From Sipunculus nudus (Eukaryota > Annelida > Sipuncula > Golfingiida > Sipunculidae): a DNA stretch of 64,000 nucleotides. The DNA lies in NCBI GenBank assembly GCA_026874595.1, contig CM049322.1:24711400-24775399 (forward strand). Direction: 5' to 3'. Under the pieces are notes generated by a model. It was not told where the DNA came from and made no database searches. It saw only the letters and a program-made list of their open reading frames with translations. Shown one piece after another: positions 48,038 to 54,199 of the stretch. Positions within the stretch are counted from its first letter, which is position 1, and each line of letters starts with the position of its first letter. The position numbers and the translations under genes were made by a program.

Positions 48038-48289
48038 TATTTTCTAACGTAAACGTGACCGTCAAATGCGCAGAGTAAAGAGCAATTTATCCCATCAATT
48101 TGTGGAATCCTTAAAGTATATAGGAGGCTGAAGAAGGAATACGTGCATAAAACACAAGCAGACAAGCATTGATAAAAAAAACAGATGTATATATTTAAAC
48201 ATTCCAGGGTAGCTTGTGTTAGAAGTATAAACCTCTGTAAAATAACCTTCGCCCTGTGCAAATAATACAATCAATATTATGAACAACAT
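21173..48289 (-). CDS. Nine-exon type I membrane receptor with three Ig-like domains (spliced gene model)
   Basis: Spliced CDS, minus strand: 48289-48247, 47602-47422, 36719-36589, 28476-28108, 27870-27622, 26833-26729, 25836-25730, 24278-24159, 21286-21173. The lengths sum to 1419 nt, and all eight junctions match in phase (1,2,1,1,1,1,0,0). The 472-residue product has a short signal peptide (1-14), Ig1 (15-118; C41, W52, C101 in a DxYxC box), Ig2 (119-241; C157, W171, C208, extra C123 and C237), Ig3 (242-324; C264, W275, C306), a Ser/Thr/Pro stalk (325-359), a TM helix (about 363-385) with an Arg/Lys stop-transfer patch, and a tail with YTEM425, PPPY433 (also YTQV), YNQL439 and YDVV455. Nine N-glycosylation sequons lie outside. 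It looks like an adhesion or immune-type surface receptor with tyrosine signalling; no named orthologue is recognised. Exon 1 and the intron 2 GC donor are the weakest calls. Confidence 0.78.
22013..22210 (+). mobile_element. Short inverted-repeat element (MITE-like) with GGATCCAGG ends
   Basis: The left end is GCGGATCCAGG and then a long G-run; the right end is CCTGGATCCTCCCCTG. The ends are imperfect inverted repeats. ATATC occurs next to both ends and may be a target duplication. It lies in intron 8. Related ends occur at 27395-27611, 43280 and 48617. Confidence 0.6.
22526..23040. mobile_element. Foldback element with long inverted arms
   Basis: The left arm (about 22526-22735) and right arm (about 22870-23040) are diverged inverted copies. 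For example, GCGCTTGAATAGCTATTAGT near 22541 matches the complement of a stretch ending near 23022, and tccatctctttatt pairs with aataaagagatgga. About 135 bp separate the arms. No coding capacity. Intron 8. Confidence 0.75.
23700..24045. repeat. Degenerate ~57-bp minisatellite
   Basis: About six units built on gagaccgtgtgtgacgtttt, agtgtcttatgatgtcaa and tggtttatat. On the minus strand it starts about 110 bp downstream of the exon 8 donor. Confidence 0.85.
24159..24278 (-). CDS. Exon 8: cytoplasmic tail with YTEM and PPPY
   Basis: The acceptor is TTGTCTGTCTGACAG; the donor is CACAG/GTCACA; phases are 0-0 and length 120 nt. Residues 396-435 are polar and acidic, ending GYTEMMPPPYTQ. Y425 lies in a YxxM-type motif. 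PPPY at 430-433 fits the PPxY ligand of WW domains. Function is inferred from motifs only. Confidence 0.75.
24279..25523 (-). other. Intron 7, non-coding
   Basis: Between the exon 8 acceptor and the GC-rich repeat next to exon 7 I see no further exon-like frame. A C-run lies near 24670. A stretch at about 25090-25280 resembles 21480-21620 (caccagtggc/ttgtgtc...gcaacacgccc phrases), so a diverged repeat is likely. Confidence 0.45.
25524..25610. repeat. GC-rich ~25-bp minisatellite
   Basis: Three to four copies of ggctgggcgggagggtgtgc plus about five bases, one with an internal short copy. On the minus strand it lies about 120 bp downstream of the exon 7 donor, in intron 7. Confidence 0.85.
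25730..25836 (-). CDS. Exon 7: transmembrane segment
   Basis: The acceptor is CGTGTTGTTTCAG. It starts in phase 1 and ends in phase 0 at AACGG/GTAGCG, a mediocre donor. Residues 360-395 hold a hydrophobic helix (about 363-385, VFGVAGGGLLIVTMVVVLVA) followed by RFRPAKRIKR, a basic stop-transfer patch that places the C-terminus in the cytosol. Partial copies of this exon's 5' end with its acceptor lie upstream at about 25906-26200. Confidence 0.82.
25801..26200 (-). repeat. Tandem partial duplications of the exon 7 acceptor region
   Basis: Blocks of about 110-140 bp repeat the start of exon 7 with the preceding intron. The copy beginning at 25947 keeps a good acceptor (GTCGTTTCAG) and would read AEFYGIV before reaching a TAG. 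A further copy near 26190 has lost the acceptor AG (TTTCAA), and one near 26045 is more decayed. Only the copy at 25836 has the full transmembrane sequence. Confidence 0.75.
26333..26735 (-). repeat. 48-bp minisatellite carrying nine 5' splice sites
   Basis: Exact 48-bp period. Each unit on the minus strand contains CACTGACG/GTATGT followed by ACGCTCATACTTATATACC and AAGCTCAC(A/G)G. The first donor is that of exon 6. Eight sites read GTATGT; the farthest (26345) reads GTGTGT. In the exon 6 frame the unit encodes a 16-residue repeat (RLTDGMYAHTYIPSSQ-like) without stops. Confidence 0.95.
26729..26833 (-). CDS. Exon 6: Ser/Thr/Pro-rich stalk
   Basis: The acceptor is TTCTTCCCATAACAG; the donor is TGACG/GTATGT; phases are 1-1 and length 105 nt. 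Residues 325-359 are Ser/Thr/Pro-rich with a PPPP run, a likely O-glycosylated membrane-proximal stalk. The donor is the first of nine copies spaced by 48 bp (26729, 26681, 26633, 26585, 26537, 26489, 26441, 26393, 26345). Each is in phase 1 with no stop between, so use of later donors would add 16-residue repeats in frame. Confidence 0.82.
27355..27390. other. Perfect 14-bp hairpin in intron 5
   Basis: AAAGCTTACATGTT at 27355-27368 and AACATGTAAGCTTT at 27377-27390 are exact reverse complements around an 8-base loop. It sits just outside the MITE-like element that fills part of this intron. Confidence 0.85.
27395..27611 (-). mobile_element. MITE-like insertion in intron 5
   Basis: On the minus strand it starts GGGGCGGATCAAGG about 10 bp after the exon 5 donor. 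It contains G-rich runs and a (TG)n/(AT)n tract (about 27550-27570), and ends near ggggggtcaagggg. The ends resemble the 22.0-kb element. The borders are approximate. Confidence 0.5.
27622..27870 (-). CDS. Exon 5: Ig-like domain 3
   Basis: The acceptor is ATCAAATCTTGCAG; the donor is TTCAA/GTATGT; phases are 1-1 and length 249 nt. Residues 242-324 form a compact Ig-like domain with DRLVC264, EIWW275-276 and ARC306. It begins with KPYNTTVSP. Sequons are at N246 and N293. A MITE-like GGGGCGGATC end begins about 10 bp into the following intron. Confidence 0.88.
28108..28476 (-). CDS. Exon 4: Ig-like domain 2
   Basis: The acceptor is a T-run ending GGCAG; the donor is CCCAG/GTAACG; phases are 1-1 and length 369 nt. 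A complete Ig-like domain lies in one exon (residues 119-241), with RFFC157, MDW171 and EEYLC208. An additional Cys pair (C123, C237) near the two ends could bridge the domain ends. Sequons at N133, N140, N177, N182 and N228 make it the most heavily glycosylated domain. A 6-kb minisatellite begins about 95 bp upstream of its acceptor. Confidence 0.87.
28570..34631. repeat. 6-kb minisatellite of 36-38-bp units in intron 3
   Basis: The unit is built of acacacaccacacaacatcc and tggtgtagacaccgggat, mostly 38 bp, with 36-bp forms lacking one CA. Higher-order copies are clear: a marker (acgatcctgg after a ctgcac unit) recurs at 28971, 29867, 31350 and 32141. The minus strand contains almost no stop triplets, which generates long Cys-rich frames of up to 612 codons; these are not considered genes. 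The array starts about 95 bp upstream of the exon 4 acceptor. Confidence 0.96.
34632..34914 (-). other. Unique intron 3 sequence between two arrays
   Basis: About 280 bp of non-repetitive sequence. A short minus-strand frame (34739-34632) has ordinary protein-like composition but no acceptor in front of it, so I do not call it an exon. Confidence 0.45.
34915..36635 (-). repeat. 46-bp minisatellite repeating the exon 3 end and its splice donor
   Basis: About 36-37 units of mostly 46 bp (range about 42-50). On the minus strand each unit contains GAGTTCCGAGGGGCC, TTCCTTGTCGTCATGCACG and GTGAGTCCAGTA. The first part is the coding end of exon 3 (EFRGAFLVVMH) and the second its GTGAGT donor. Donor copies run from 36589 to 34919. 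Indels break a constant reading frame. Confidence 0.96.
36589..36719 (-). CDS. Exon 3: C-terminal half of Ig-like domain 1
   Basis: The acceptor is TTTGATTTTAACAG. It encodes residues 75-118, including YNLNILNVTT and ADRYLC (the canonical D-x-Y-x-C, C101), then EFRGAFLVVMH. The donor CACG/GTGAGT ends in phase 1. The last ~40 bases and the donor are the founder sequence of the 46-bp array that follows. The next donor copy, 45 bp downstream (36544), would extend the exon in frame by 15 residues. A LINE begins 28 bp upstream of the exon, 27 intronic bases away, in the opposite orientation. Confidence 0.85.
36731..36747 (+). repeat. Left target-site duplication of the LINE
   Basis: AAAGTCAAGCAAGGCTT, identical to 43203-43219 after the poly(A) tail. 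The leading A residues on the right could belong to the tail, so the certain duplication is at least 14 bp. Confidence 0.9.
36748..43202 (+). mobile_element. Apparently full-length L1/Tx1-type LINE in intron 2
   Basis: A 6.45-kb element flanked by a 17-bp direct repeat and ending in AATAAA plus a long A-rich tail (43155-43202). It codes for an intact endonuclease-reverse transcriptase with a C-terminal Cys/His motif. The first 2.3 kb (36748-39064) are AT-rich with only short frames, so no ORF1 is recognised. Its orientation is opposite to the host gene. An intact long frame and matching flanks suggest a fairly recent insertion. Confidence 0.88.
39065..42874 (+). CDS. LINE ORF2: AP-endonuclease and reverse transcriptase
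   Basis: Open from 39065 to TAA at 42874. The endonuclease begins at about 39128 (ISLNVRGL), with QETH, LAGDFN and TDHS active-site motifs. RT follows with GSDGL, WRPISLLN, DFEKAFD, RGVRQGCPLSP and the catalytic YADD at 41201-41212. Near the C-terminus is CSFCKKEKETLLHIFHDC, a zinc-knuckle-like motif of the L1 group. The first in-frame ATG is at 39332, inside the endonuclease, so the true start must use a non-AUG codon or a shift from another frame. A frame-3 reading (38928-39128) ends in TAG overlapping the first endonuclease codon. No stops occur in about 1248 codons. Confidence 0.9.
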   Translation, partial: YIITFIVQLSGKHSFVHIQFIDIISLNVRGLRDNKKRRETFQWLHRCNAKIILLQETHSTFNEENRWRAEWGGKIFFSHGTSNSKGVCIMLKNNISYDIHDIKYCEEGRFLILDISIEDIRITLVNLYGPNQDDPAFFSKIMEIVESLPNDNRLLAGDFNLVLNTERDKKGGTSVTHFRSQTLINSWIDNLDLLDIWRKQHPEKSQYTWKRINPTALFCRLDFMLISRGLIGCVRKTEILPGFKTDHSTVKITLELKLDKRGPGFWKFNSKYLCNKDYVDLVKETIKETKEFNKSADPALLWDTIKCKIRGATIAYSFRINKQKRTLLQQLEDSLKLLEEQYTNTPDDRIMEDIKDKKSEIEKIIEEKTEAAMFRCKSRWFSDGEKPSKYFLNLEKRLYNNKTITELNVNNRHVTKSKDVLIEAENYYKTLYSSAELTPTEDQYAEFLTQTEITLSDEDKILCDSELSDEELLECLKSFKNGKTPGSDGLTAEFYKHFWDEIKTDLIAAYKFSFANGSLNITQRQGIITLIPKKSKDTTLLKNWRPISLLNTDYKLLTKCMARRLQRVLQNLIHTDQTGFLKHRYIGESFSRIYNLMNYCTKNKIKANLITIDFEKAFDLLEWSFIQKSLKHYNFGDTFCKWIKVFYKGTSSCVINNGWSSRFFPVSRGVRQGCPLSPYLFIISAELLAARIRDNNNIKGIEIGNVKHVISQYADDTTLFIRGGQPVVKETIEQFKRFKNVSGLKINIEKTAIMPIGNHEYNKEEIIKLGLKWTKEPITILGIKINSTLQNLYEMNFLPLLDKIKQLINIWSKRELTPVGKITVIKSYLISQLQYQLSVLPKPPVSFLKEVESKLFNFIWNNKIDKVKRLTLIASKNNGGLDMVDIWSKLQATKIAWVNRLLSSDLKQGWRQLVDYSFNNLTEYIFKCNVNAEDLDQLYFFKKNSFFWKEILHDWCKFNYHTPDTTNDYLNQSLWINSHLKICGQMVFNKIWYNAGIRYIHNLTKKVNNSYVFYTPGEMRQTYGIDIKIMTYNSIIHSIPAKWKQEIRNNQDDYTSVFKINNILQMTKPVKTIYIKLIERRYLHPENSILLWHQDIVDCDKDRVLQAFKNIYSITISTKLRYFQFKILHRILALNPFLVKAGIKEHEYCSFCKKEKETLLHIFHDCSFVKQLWHDVCKWLRNLDLPITLSHTVILLNVSTDQLLDKVILIVKYYIYITKCKEESLCINSAVKLIKNYYSVEKQVAISKGKLLKHETIWTRLKMIVGSEN
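43203..43219 (+). repeat. Right target-site duplication of the LINE
   Basis: The second copy of the 17-bp direct repeat, directly after the A-rich tail. Confidence 0.9.
43278..43340. repeat. G-run/C-run repeat end (MITE-like)
   Basis: caggggcgtcaataca is followed by 17 G and then, 13 bases on, 12 C. It could fold on itself. It resembles the G-rich ends at 22020 and 48640. Confidence 0.5.
43563..43602. repeat. (AT)n(GT)n microsatellite
   Basis: A compound dinucleotide run in intron 2. Confidence 0.95.
43857..44104. repeat. ~31-bp minisatellite in intron 2
   Basis: About eight units of ggctgcgatatctcataaac plus aatatcacaaa or aaaacacaaa. The two ending types partly alternate, suggesting a dimeric higher-order form. 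Confidence 0.9.
44215..44900. repeat. Degenerate tandem repeat of about 140 bp, interrupted by the hAT
   Basis: Phrases such as tttttataccagacaggt, gataagctcaacgtcaat, cacgtcatatctc and aataaacgagat recur about five times at 130-150-bp spacing. The array is cut at 44900 and resumes at 47184, the other side of the hAT insertion. Confidence 0.75.
44901..47183. mobile_element. Non-autonomous hAT element, 2283 bp
   Basis: The termini are CAGGGTTGTTTGATTT and AAAATCAACAACCCTG, inverted copies. The 8-bp ATACCAGA is present immediately outside both ends (44893-44900 and 47184-47191), the expected hAT target duplication. Many GATTTAAATC-like subterminal repeats lie just inside each end. No transposase frame is visible. 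It contains a dispersed repeat copy (46497-47040) and other filler. Confidence 0.92.
46497..47040 (+). repeat. Dispersed repeat copy carried inside the hAT
   Basis: It matches 20206-20700 with many substitutions. A possible head (acccatgggtcacagcactcagctga) lies at 45540, suggesting a longer unit. The common tail is not seen here; the copy fades into the hAT end. Confidence 0.6.
47422..47602 (-). CDS. Exon 2: N-terminal half of Ig-like domain 1
   Basis: The acceptor is TTGGTACTTACAG. It encodes residues 15-74 plus two bases, including VTVGGSREMTC (C41) and QSWYKG (W52), the B and C strands of an Ig fold. The GT at 47417-47416 would end the exon in phase 0 and cannot join exon 3. The overlapping CAG/GCAAGT at 47422 is an ideal GC-type donor and ends in phase 2, exactly what exon 3 needs. 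I therefore call a GC-AG intron. Confidence 0.72.
47603..48246 (-). other. Intron 1
   Basis: A 644-bp intron between the signal peptide and Ig1 exons. It contains an (AT)n tract at about 47998-48034 and otherwise plain AT-rich sequence. Confidence 0.5.
48247..48289 (-). CDS. Exon 1: signal peptide
   Basis: ATG at 48289 has G at -3 (GCC ATG). An in-frame TGA lies upstream with no other ATG between. It encodes MLFIILIVLFAQGE, a compact hydrophobic leader with a polar end, as expected of a secretory signal. The donor GAAG/GTTATT is weak but leaves phase 1, matching exon 2. The hydrophobic core is short, so an alternative upstream leader exon is possible. Confidence 0.55.
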
Positions 48290-48779
48290 GGCAATAAAAG
48301 TATGCACACTTCAGAGGATATTGAAACACATTAAACGATATGCAAAATAAAATATCAAGAAATAATTGAACACAAAAATTATCTGGTTAAAATTACTTTC
48401 GAATATGAACTGAGATCGATAAGAGACTAAAAAGCAAACTGGTAATATTCGATAGAAAGACTATATAGTTGTATTCATTCATTCATTCATCCTTAATAAT
48501 AAAAAATGATCGCCGGAGATAACATTATTAGATAACTAGAAAATTAAAATTCAGGGGAAACTTAACAAAATTGTGGACAATTAAATAGATTTACAGGTTA
48601 AAACCGATAAAGGCAGTGGTGGATCCAGATATTCCAGAACGTGGGAGGGGGGGGGGGGGGAGAAGGGGGGAACTGGGTTGGCGGTTGATGAGTATTATGA
48701 AAACTAAGTTCTTAAAGTTTGCATTTAATTTTCTTTAACTTTCTTTAAGTTACAGGACATAATCCAAGAGACTTAATTT
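48290..48779 (-). other. Upstream flank of the Ig receptor gene
   Basis: A possible promoter/5' UTR zone on the minus strand, but I see no convincing TATA or initiator. An (ATTC)n run lies at about 48475-48490. A ggatccaga phrase and a 14-G run at 48617-48660 look like a MITE remnant. Confidence 0.35.
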
Positions 48780-48920
48780 AGCTTTTATTATGTGTTAATA
48801 CTATAATTTTTCGCACCAATAATGCCTTCTTTTCTGCCTCTGAGGATACGTGTCGGAATTTTTGTGTTGCGGTCCGTCTGGTCAGATTTGCCCGTGAATG
48901 TGGACCGTAACATAATATAA

Positions 48921-48938
48921 TGGCGACCGCGACGAGAC
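48921..48938 (+). promoter_or_regulatory. Primer binding site-like sequence of element C
   Basis: TGGCGACCGCGACGAGAC lies shortly after an LTR-like ...CCGTAACA end. The same TGGCGA start is used by element A. Confidence 0.5.
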
Positions 48939-49176
48939 CCACTGGGTTAATATTGGTTATATTTTGGTATAAATTGCCACAGTGGTCTCTGTTATTTCAT
49001 TTTTTTAAACAGTATATTTATATCATATATTTCAGACACGTATACTTATCGGTAAAATAGGTTCTAAATTAAAACCAGAGGAAATTGTCCCACAATTAAG
49101 AGAGAAACGGAGTTTATTAAACAAGTTAAGGAAAGAAGAACTTGAATAAGTTGCTATTCATTTGAATATTTATATC

Positions 49177-50230
49177 ATGGATGCTAATAGAGTAGAAGAT
49201 TTAAGATATGTACTTAAAGAAACATTGTATGGTGAAATCGAAGATAGTAAAGATAAATTTGAAGTAGAGGAAAGACCTAAGGAACATTTTTGGTGTAACA
49301 GCTTTTGACCATATGGAATTGGAATTAAGAAAGTATGAATTGAGATTGAAATATGAACATGAAATACAATCACAAAAATTGAAATATGAAAATGAAAAAT
49401 TGAAATATGAAATTGAAAGAGAAATCGAATTAAAAGAGCTAGAATTACAAAACCGTCAACCTCCCAGAGTAAATGACAAAATCATGTTCAATAATTCAGC
49501 CAAAGTTCCTCCCTTGAATAAAAATGAAGTGCGGCGTTACTTCAATTACGTTGAGCGTGTAGCCTCTTAAATGGCTTGGCCTAAGGAACAATGTTACAGA
49601 GTGTCCTGGTAGGGCGGGCGCAAGATGATAACACAGCTCTGACGAACAACGCAGAGATTACGGTATTGTAAAGGAAGCCATCTTGAGGGCTTATGAATTG
49701 GTGCCGAGGCCTACAGGCAGAGATTAAGGCAAAGTTTTATGAAAGAAAACCAAACACATGTAGAGTATGCCAGAGACAAAGAAAATTTATTTAATCGGTG
49801 GTGTCATCCTGTGAAGGTTGGAAATGATTTCGAACAACTGAAACAAATGATTCTGGTAGAGGAATTTAAAAGACACATTCACCATGATACAAAAATGTTT
49901 TCGGATGAACATAAAGTACAGAATGTAAGTGAGGCTGGTATTCTGGCGGATGAGTTTGCCTTGTCACACCGCCCCACTTACCGGAGAATGTTTGGTCAGA
50001 GGAGAGAGGGTAGTAGAAGTCCAAAATTTGGTCGGAGAAAAGTAGGCCCTCCTACCAGGGTTCCTCCGGCTCGAATAAACAATGGTCCGATAAAGGTAGG
50101 TCCCAGTTTAAAGTCATTCTGAATCTCCTGTTCATAATAATGAGGGGTCACTGAGGATTGAACCCAAGATTTGTAAATTCTGCGGAATCAAGGGGCATAC
50201 AGAACTGAAAGTTATAGGCCTAAGAAAAAG
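49177..50230 (+). pseudogene. gag: gag of element C (frameshifted)
   Basis: ATG at 49177 opens a short N-terminal piece that stops at TGA (49306-49308). A second frame (49313-49570) is a Glu/Lys/Leu coiled coil leading into the capsid start (VPPLNKNEVRRYF), then stops. A third (49739-50122) has the SCAN-like helices (LVEEFKRHI, ILADEFALSH) and a basic Pro/Arg tail. A zinc-knuckle remnant at about 50174-50210 keeps C-x2-C-x4-H but has lost its last Cys. Confidence 0.7.
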
Positions 50231-50272
50231 AAAAGTCAGAGTAAGCCTAATGCGTTAACTGTTACGCAGAGC

Positions 50273-50764
50273 GTGAAACCGGTAACAATGCCAAGGAATG
50301 TAGAGACCAAAGGTGTTACACAAAACCCTCTCATAAAGAGCTTTCAGCCCTTTGTGTCAGACGGTTTTGATCAGTTGGAGAGAAACCATTCAATGAAGGC
50401 TCGTAATAAAATCTTACGGGATTCCGTGGCAACACAAAGCCGTTCTGCCCTTTACTCAAGAGATTTTGACGGGCACTTCGGTTCTAGTACAAGGCATGTG
50501 TTCGGAATTTTTAGAAGTTCCGTTACAAAGAATGAAACTAGAGTCCGATTAAGTCTCTGAACTTGTAACAGTACGTTGCCAGTAGAGGGCGTTTCACTCC
50601 TAGGCAACGATTTAGCAGGCCTAGGTGGTAGAGTGAAAGTTGATCCGAGAATGACACAATTGCCGAGTACTAGTAGGGACACAGACCCGCTCCAGCAGGA
50701 GTTTCCGGCCGTATATTCAGGTTGTGTAGTGACTCGCATTCAAATGATGACGTCAGCGGCATAA
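50273..50764 (+). pseudogene. Protease remnant of element C
   Basis: FQPFVSDGF and ILRDSVATQS align with the same region of element B, but the catalytic DTG has become DSV. A stop at about 50560 follows. The C-terminal LLGNDLAG segment is readable in a second frame. Confidence 0.65.
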
Positions 50765-51014
50765 AGCCTAATACGCGATTAAAAGTAAAATCGCCCATAG
50801 ATAAACACGTGACTCTAAAATAGAGGACACAACTGGTCAAAATGACTCTACTAAAGTAGTACCGGGTAACGAGACCCTAAGTACAAATTACCTTGATAAA
50901 TCAAGAAGTACAAATGGCGTGAAATGATCAATCACCGCGATTGAAAGATGGGAATGTTGTGTTAAATGTGAGCGTAACGGATCTGATTAAAGTGCAAAAG
51001 AAAAAAAAACACCG

Positions 51015-51190
51015 GTGAGAAAGTACAAACCACCCAGTAACGTAATGATAGCAATGATTGTGTCACTGTTGATGTTTTGTTTACTTAATTTCGCAACTCT
51101 GTTTCCGGATGTACCTAGTAAAACCAATGTATTACAACATGCTGTAAAAGTTGGAGATGCTCTTGTTGTGTATGAATCATATTCAATATT
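51015..51190 (+). pseudogene. Pre-RT/RT stub of element C
   Basis: The readable LFPDVPSKTNVLQHAVKVGD matches the linker just before RT in element B (LFSDIPTRTNML). It breaks off within about 15 codons. Protease and this linker are now separated by only about 250 bp, so integrase was deleted or lost here. Confidence 0.6.
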
Positions 51191-51355
51191 AAAAGTCACA
51201 TGGTCAAACTAACACGGTCACATGATACATCGAGTCACGTTATATGTACGGCATAAGGTTGCTGCCATCTTGAGTAATTAATAAACGTTGTTTAAGTTAC
51301 TCAGTCGTGTTGTCAGTCATTTACACACACGAAGACCGCAAATTTAGCGACGAAG

Positions 51356-51960
51356 ATGGCCAAGTCTCACCTCGCACCTCCTCAGCCATTCTCTGACAGT
51401 CCTTGTGAACCTTCGGTTCCACTGACAAGGTGGTACAACTCCTTCAATACGTACACGGGCCTTGGTCATGATGACATTGTTGACGTTCGTAAACGCGCAG
51501 TCCTTCTCCATTGCCTAGGTACGGAGTGACAAAGGATATTTCATAATTTTTCATTCACTTGGGACTTCAGAGACGTACCAGGAAGCAGTAAGTACGCTCG
51601 AATCTCATATCGGCTCTAAAAATCAGTAATCATGGATAGGAACGTTACCGCTTCCGGCAGCGAGCCCGGCTACCTGGTGAAAATATATCATCTTATGTTG
51701 CTATGCTTGAACGACTCTCTTCTACGTGTAAATTTGGAACTATGACAGATGAACTAATCAGGGATCAGTTGATTGAGAAAACGAACAGACTCTTGATGGA
51801 GCCTGATTCCTTGACTCAAGAGCGTGCATTAGTTCTAGCTACGCAGATATATAGCGCTAAATCCGAGGCTCGGAAACTTGAAACTGTAACTGCTAATGCT
51901 ACCACAAGCATTCACCGATTTAAACTTGATGACAAATCTGCTGTATCCGGTGTTTTCTGA
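51356..51960 (+). pseudogene. gag: gag of element D
   Basis: ATG at 51356 starts a Pro-rich N-terminus and a capsid start (WYNSFNTYTG ... VLLHCLGTE) that ends in TGA at 51528-51530. A second frame (51703-51960) carries STCKFGTMTDELIRDQLIEKT and ATQI, typical of this gag branch. Paired zinc knuckles downstream (52010-52130) are broken by frameshifts, with CPAKDEECHKF readable in one frame. Confidence 0.7.
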
Positions 51961-52265
51961 CAACTAGCTAGCTACCAGCAGGGTCAGAGACCGCAGAACT
52001 ACAGACAGCCAAGTGGAAATAAGTACAAGAAATTGTGGTTCAAACGCTTATAATACATTTAGCCACAAGTGCCCAGCTAAAGACGAAGAATGCCATAAAT
52101 TTAAAAAAAACTTAACCACTTTGAGAAAATGTGTCGTAGCAGTGGTCATGTACGTCAAATTGAAAATCCAGCATCGGAATCAGAGAGTCCTTCTGTGCCA
52201 GTTCAAGTCATCATACGACGTATTGATGAGGTTACAGGGGCCGATTTTTTTTTAAATCCTGCACG

Positions 52266-53265
52266 TTGACACTCCATGGAGTACAACTGAGCCTCATGAT
52301 GTACATTGGTTCAATGGTTTCAATCATAAACAAGTCTACACCCTGTAAACTTTTCAAAGCCATTCCTCTCATGCCAGCTACTCTGAAGCTAACCAGCTAC
52401 AATGGAACCGACATTACTATTTGTGGTGTAGGTACCTTACATGTTCAGTATGGAGATCAGTCTGCCAGATTACAAGTTCTTTGTCACAAAGCAAGACTTA
52501 TTTAACAGTCTAGGGTTTGAAATTACCAGGCAGGTAACAGGGGTTAACACTGTCCATGTGGCTGTGCTGTTCACTGGATTCCGCAAAGTCACCAAGTCTG
52601 CTCACTCTCCGCGTGTCGACCCTAACGTTGCACCTGTGTTGCAGAAATTACGTCGTTTGCCACTGTCACTTCTGGATGAGGTGTACAAAGAGCTCACACG
52701 GCTTGGAGAGCAAGATATCATTGAAAGGATTGACTCCTCTCCCTGGATTACAAATCTCGTCGTGGCACGCAGGAAGTCTAGAGATATTCCTGTTAACAAA
52801 GCCATCAGACCGGACATATATCCGTTGCCAACACTTTCCGAACTAAATACAGAATTCTATGGTGTTATAGTTTTTACGAAACTAGACCCTAGTCACAGTT
52901 ACCCTCAGATTCCGCTTGTTGATGAAAGCAGAAACCTAACGGCTTTCATAATACATGATGGCGTTTTCAAGTACAAACGTATGATTTACGGTCTGTCATC
53001 CGCACCAAGTGCATTTCAGAAAATCCAGTCATCAGTACTATCTTCCTGTCCAGGGACTGTTCATTTGATTTATGATGTAGTTCGTGGCAAGGACGCGACC
53101 GAGCATGACTGTCGCCTAGAGATGGTCCTCAATAGACTGAGACATGCAAACATAGCTCTCAAAAAAGACAAATGTCAATTTTCTACTAGTGAAATTGGGT
53201 TAGTTGAATTCAAGGTCTCAGCATCCGGTGTGTTGCCAATAGAGTTGAACACGGAGGCCATATGA
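52266..53265 (+). pseudogene. pol: Protease and reverse transcriptase of element D
   Basis: The protease start reads YIGSMVSIIN where the family has DTGS, so the catalytic Asp is lost. RT is nearly continuous in one frame from about 52441 to 53265: KLRRLPLSL, IIERIDSSPW, NLVVARRKS, FTKLDPSHSYPQIPL, YGLSSAPSAFQ. A block between fingers and palm is deleted. The catalytic pair reads Tyr-Asp (HLIYDVV) instead of Asp-Asp. Non-functional. Confidence 0.8.
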
Positions 53266-53316
53266 ACATTCCAGAACAAAAAAATTGTTAAAGCTCCTTC
53301 CTAGGAACAGCAAACT

Positions 53317-53865
53317 TTGTTTAAGTTTGTTCCATTCTACACTCAAACCGAATCGCCACTGCCCAAGTTACCTCGCCAAAATGAACCATGGGAATGGAAA
53401 GAACCACCGCAGAATGCTTTTGAATCACTGAAGACACAAATCTGTTCGCCTCTAGTGCTAGCACATTTTGACCCAAACGCTGACACGTTCGTCATTGCGG
53501 ACGCATCAGGATACGCATTGGGAGCACTGCCACCTCAGGTACAAAATGGTCAGGAAAAAAACAACAGCATTCACATCGAGAACGCCTCCTCTCCCCCCCC
53601 CCCCCCCCCCCCCCCCGAAACTAAACGCAAATATTCCGTATGTGAATGTGAAGCTATCGCTTGCTTTATGCATCAGAACACTGGGATGTTTTTCTCTGGG
53701 GGAGAAAATACTCACTACGATCTGACCACGAAGCGCTCAAAATGCTCCTCGCTACATCCGGATCCGCCAAAACCACTTCGTATCCATAGATGGACAGAAT
53801 ATTTCAGTACAAATTTCATATTGTGCATATACCTGGAACCAAGAATGTTGTTGCAGACATGTTGA
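53317..53865 (+). pseudogene. RNase H of element D with expanded C-run
   Basis: VIADASGYALGA carries the first catalytic Asp. KYSVCECEAIACF and a displaced DHEALK-like region follow in shifting frames. A run of 24 C (53593-53616) replaces family sequence and would encode polyproline, probably expanded by replication slippage. Confidence 0.65.
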
Positions 53866-54199
53866 GCTAGACATTGCAGACAAATAAGGCTTGCAAACAT
53901 GGCACTGATACTGATATCGCTAGTGGATAGTGGACCTAGATTGGTTAGTTACAGCCACAAATTTACAGAACGAATCAAAAGATGACCCAAACCTTCAAAC
54001 TTTGTATTTTATCTACAAAACGGATGGACAAAGTAAGTATCTCCCGAGCTCAAAGTATATGCTTGTTTGAAAATTGAACTATCAGTCTAAAATGAATTCT
54101 GTGTTTGTCGCGGATCACAGGCAGTAATTCCTCAAGCGGATCACAGGCAGTAATTCCTCAAGCGGATCACAGGCAGTAATTCCTCAAGCGGATCACAGG

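Larger units (their letters stand above)
48780..51190 (+). mobile_element. Decayed Ty3/gypsy element C, related to element B
   Basis: It contains the end of an LTR (to about 48912), a TGG-initiated primer site, gag fragments, a protease remnant and a pre-RT/RT stub. The fragments resemble element B piece by piece. Integrase and nearly all of RT are gone. The left border is approximate and the right border abuts element D. Confidence 0.7.

Noticed and set aside
53468-53725. Polyproline frame
   Set aside because: Created by a 24-C homopolymer inside a dead RNase H domain.
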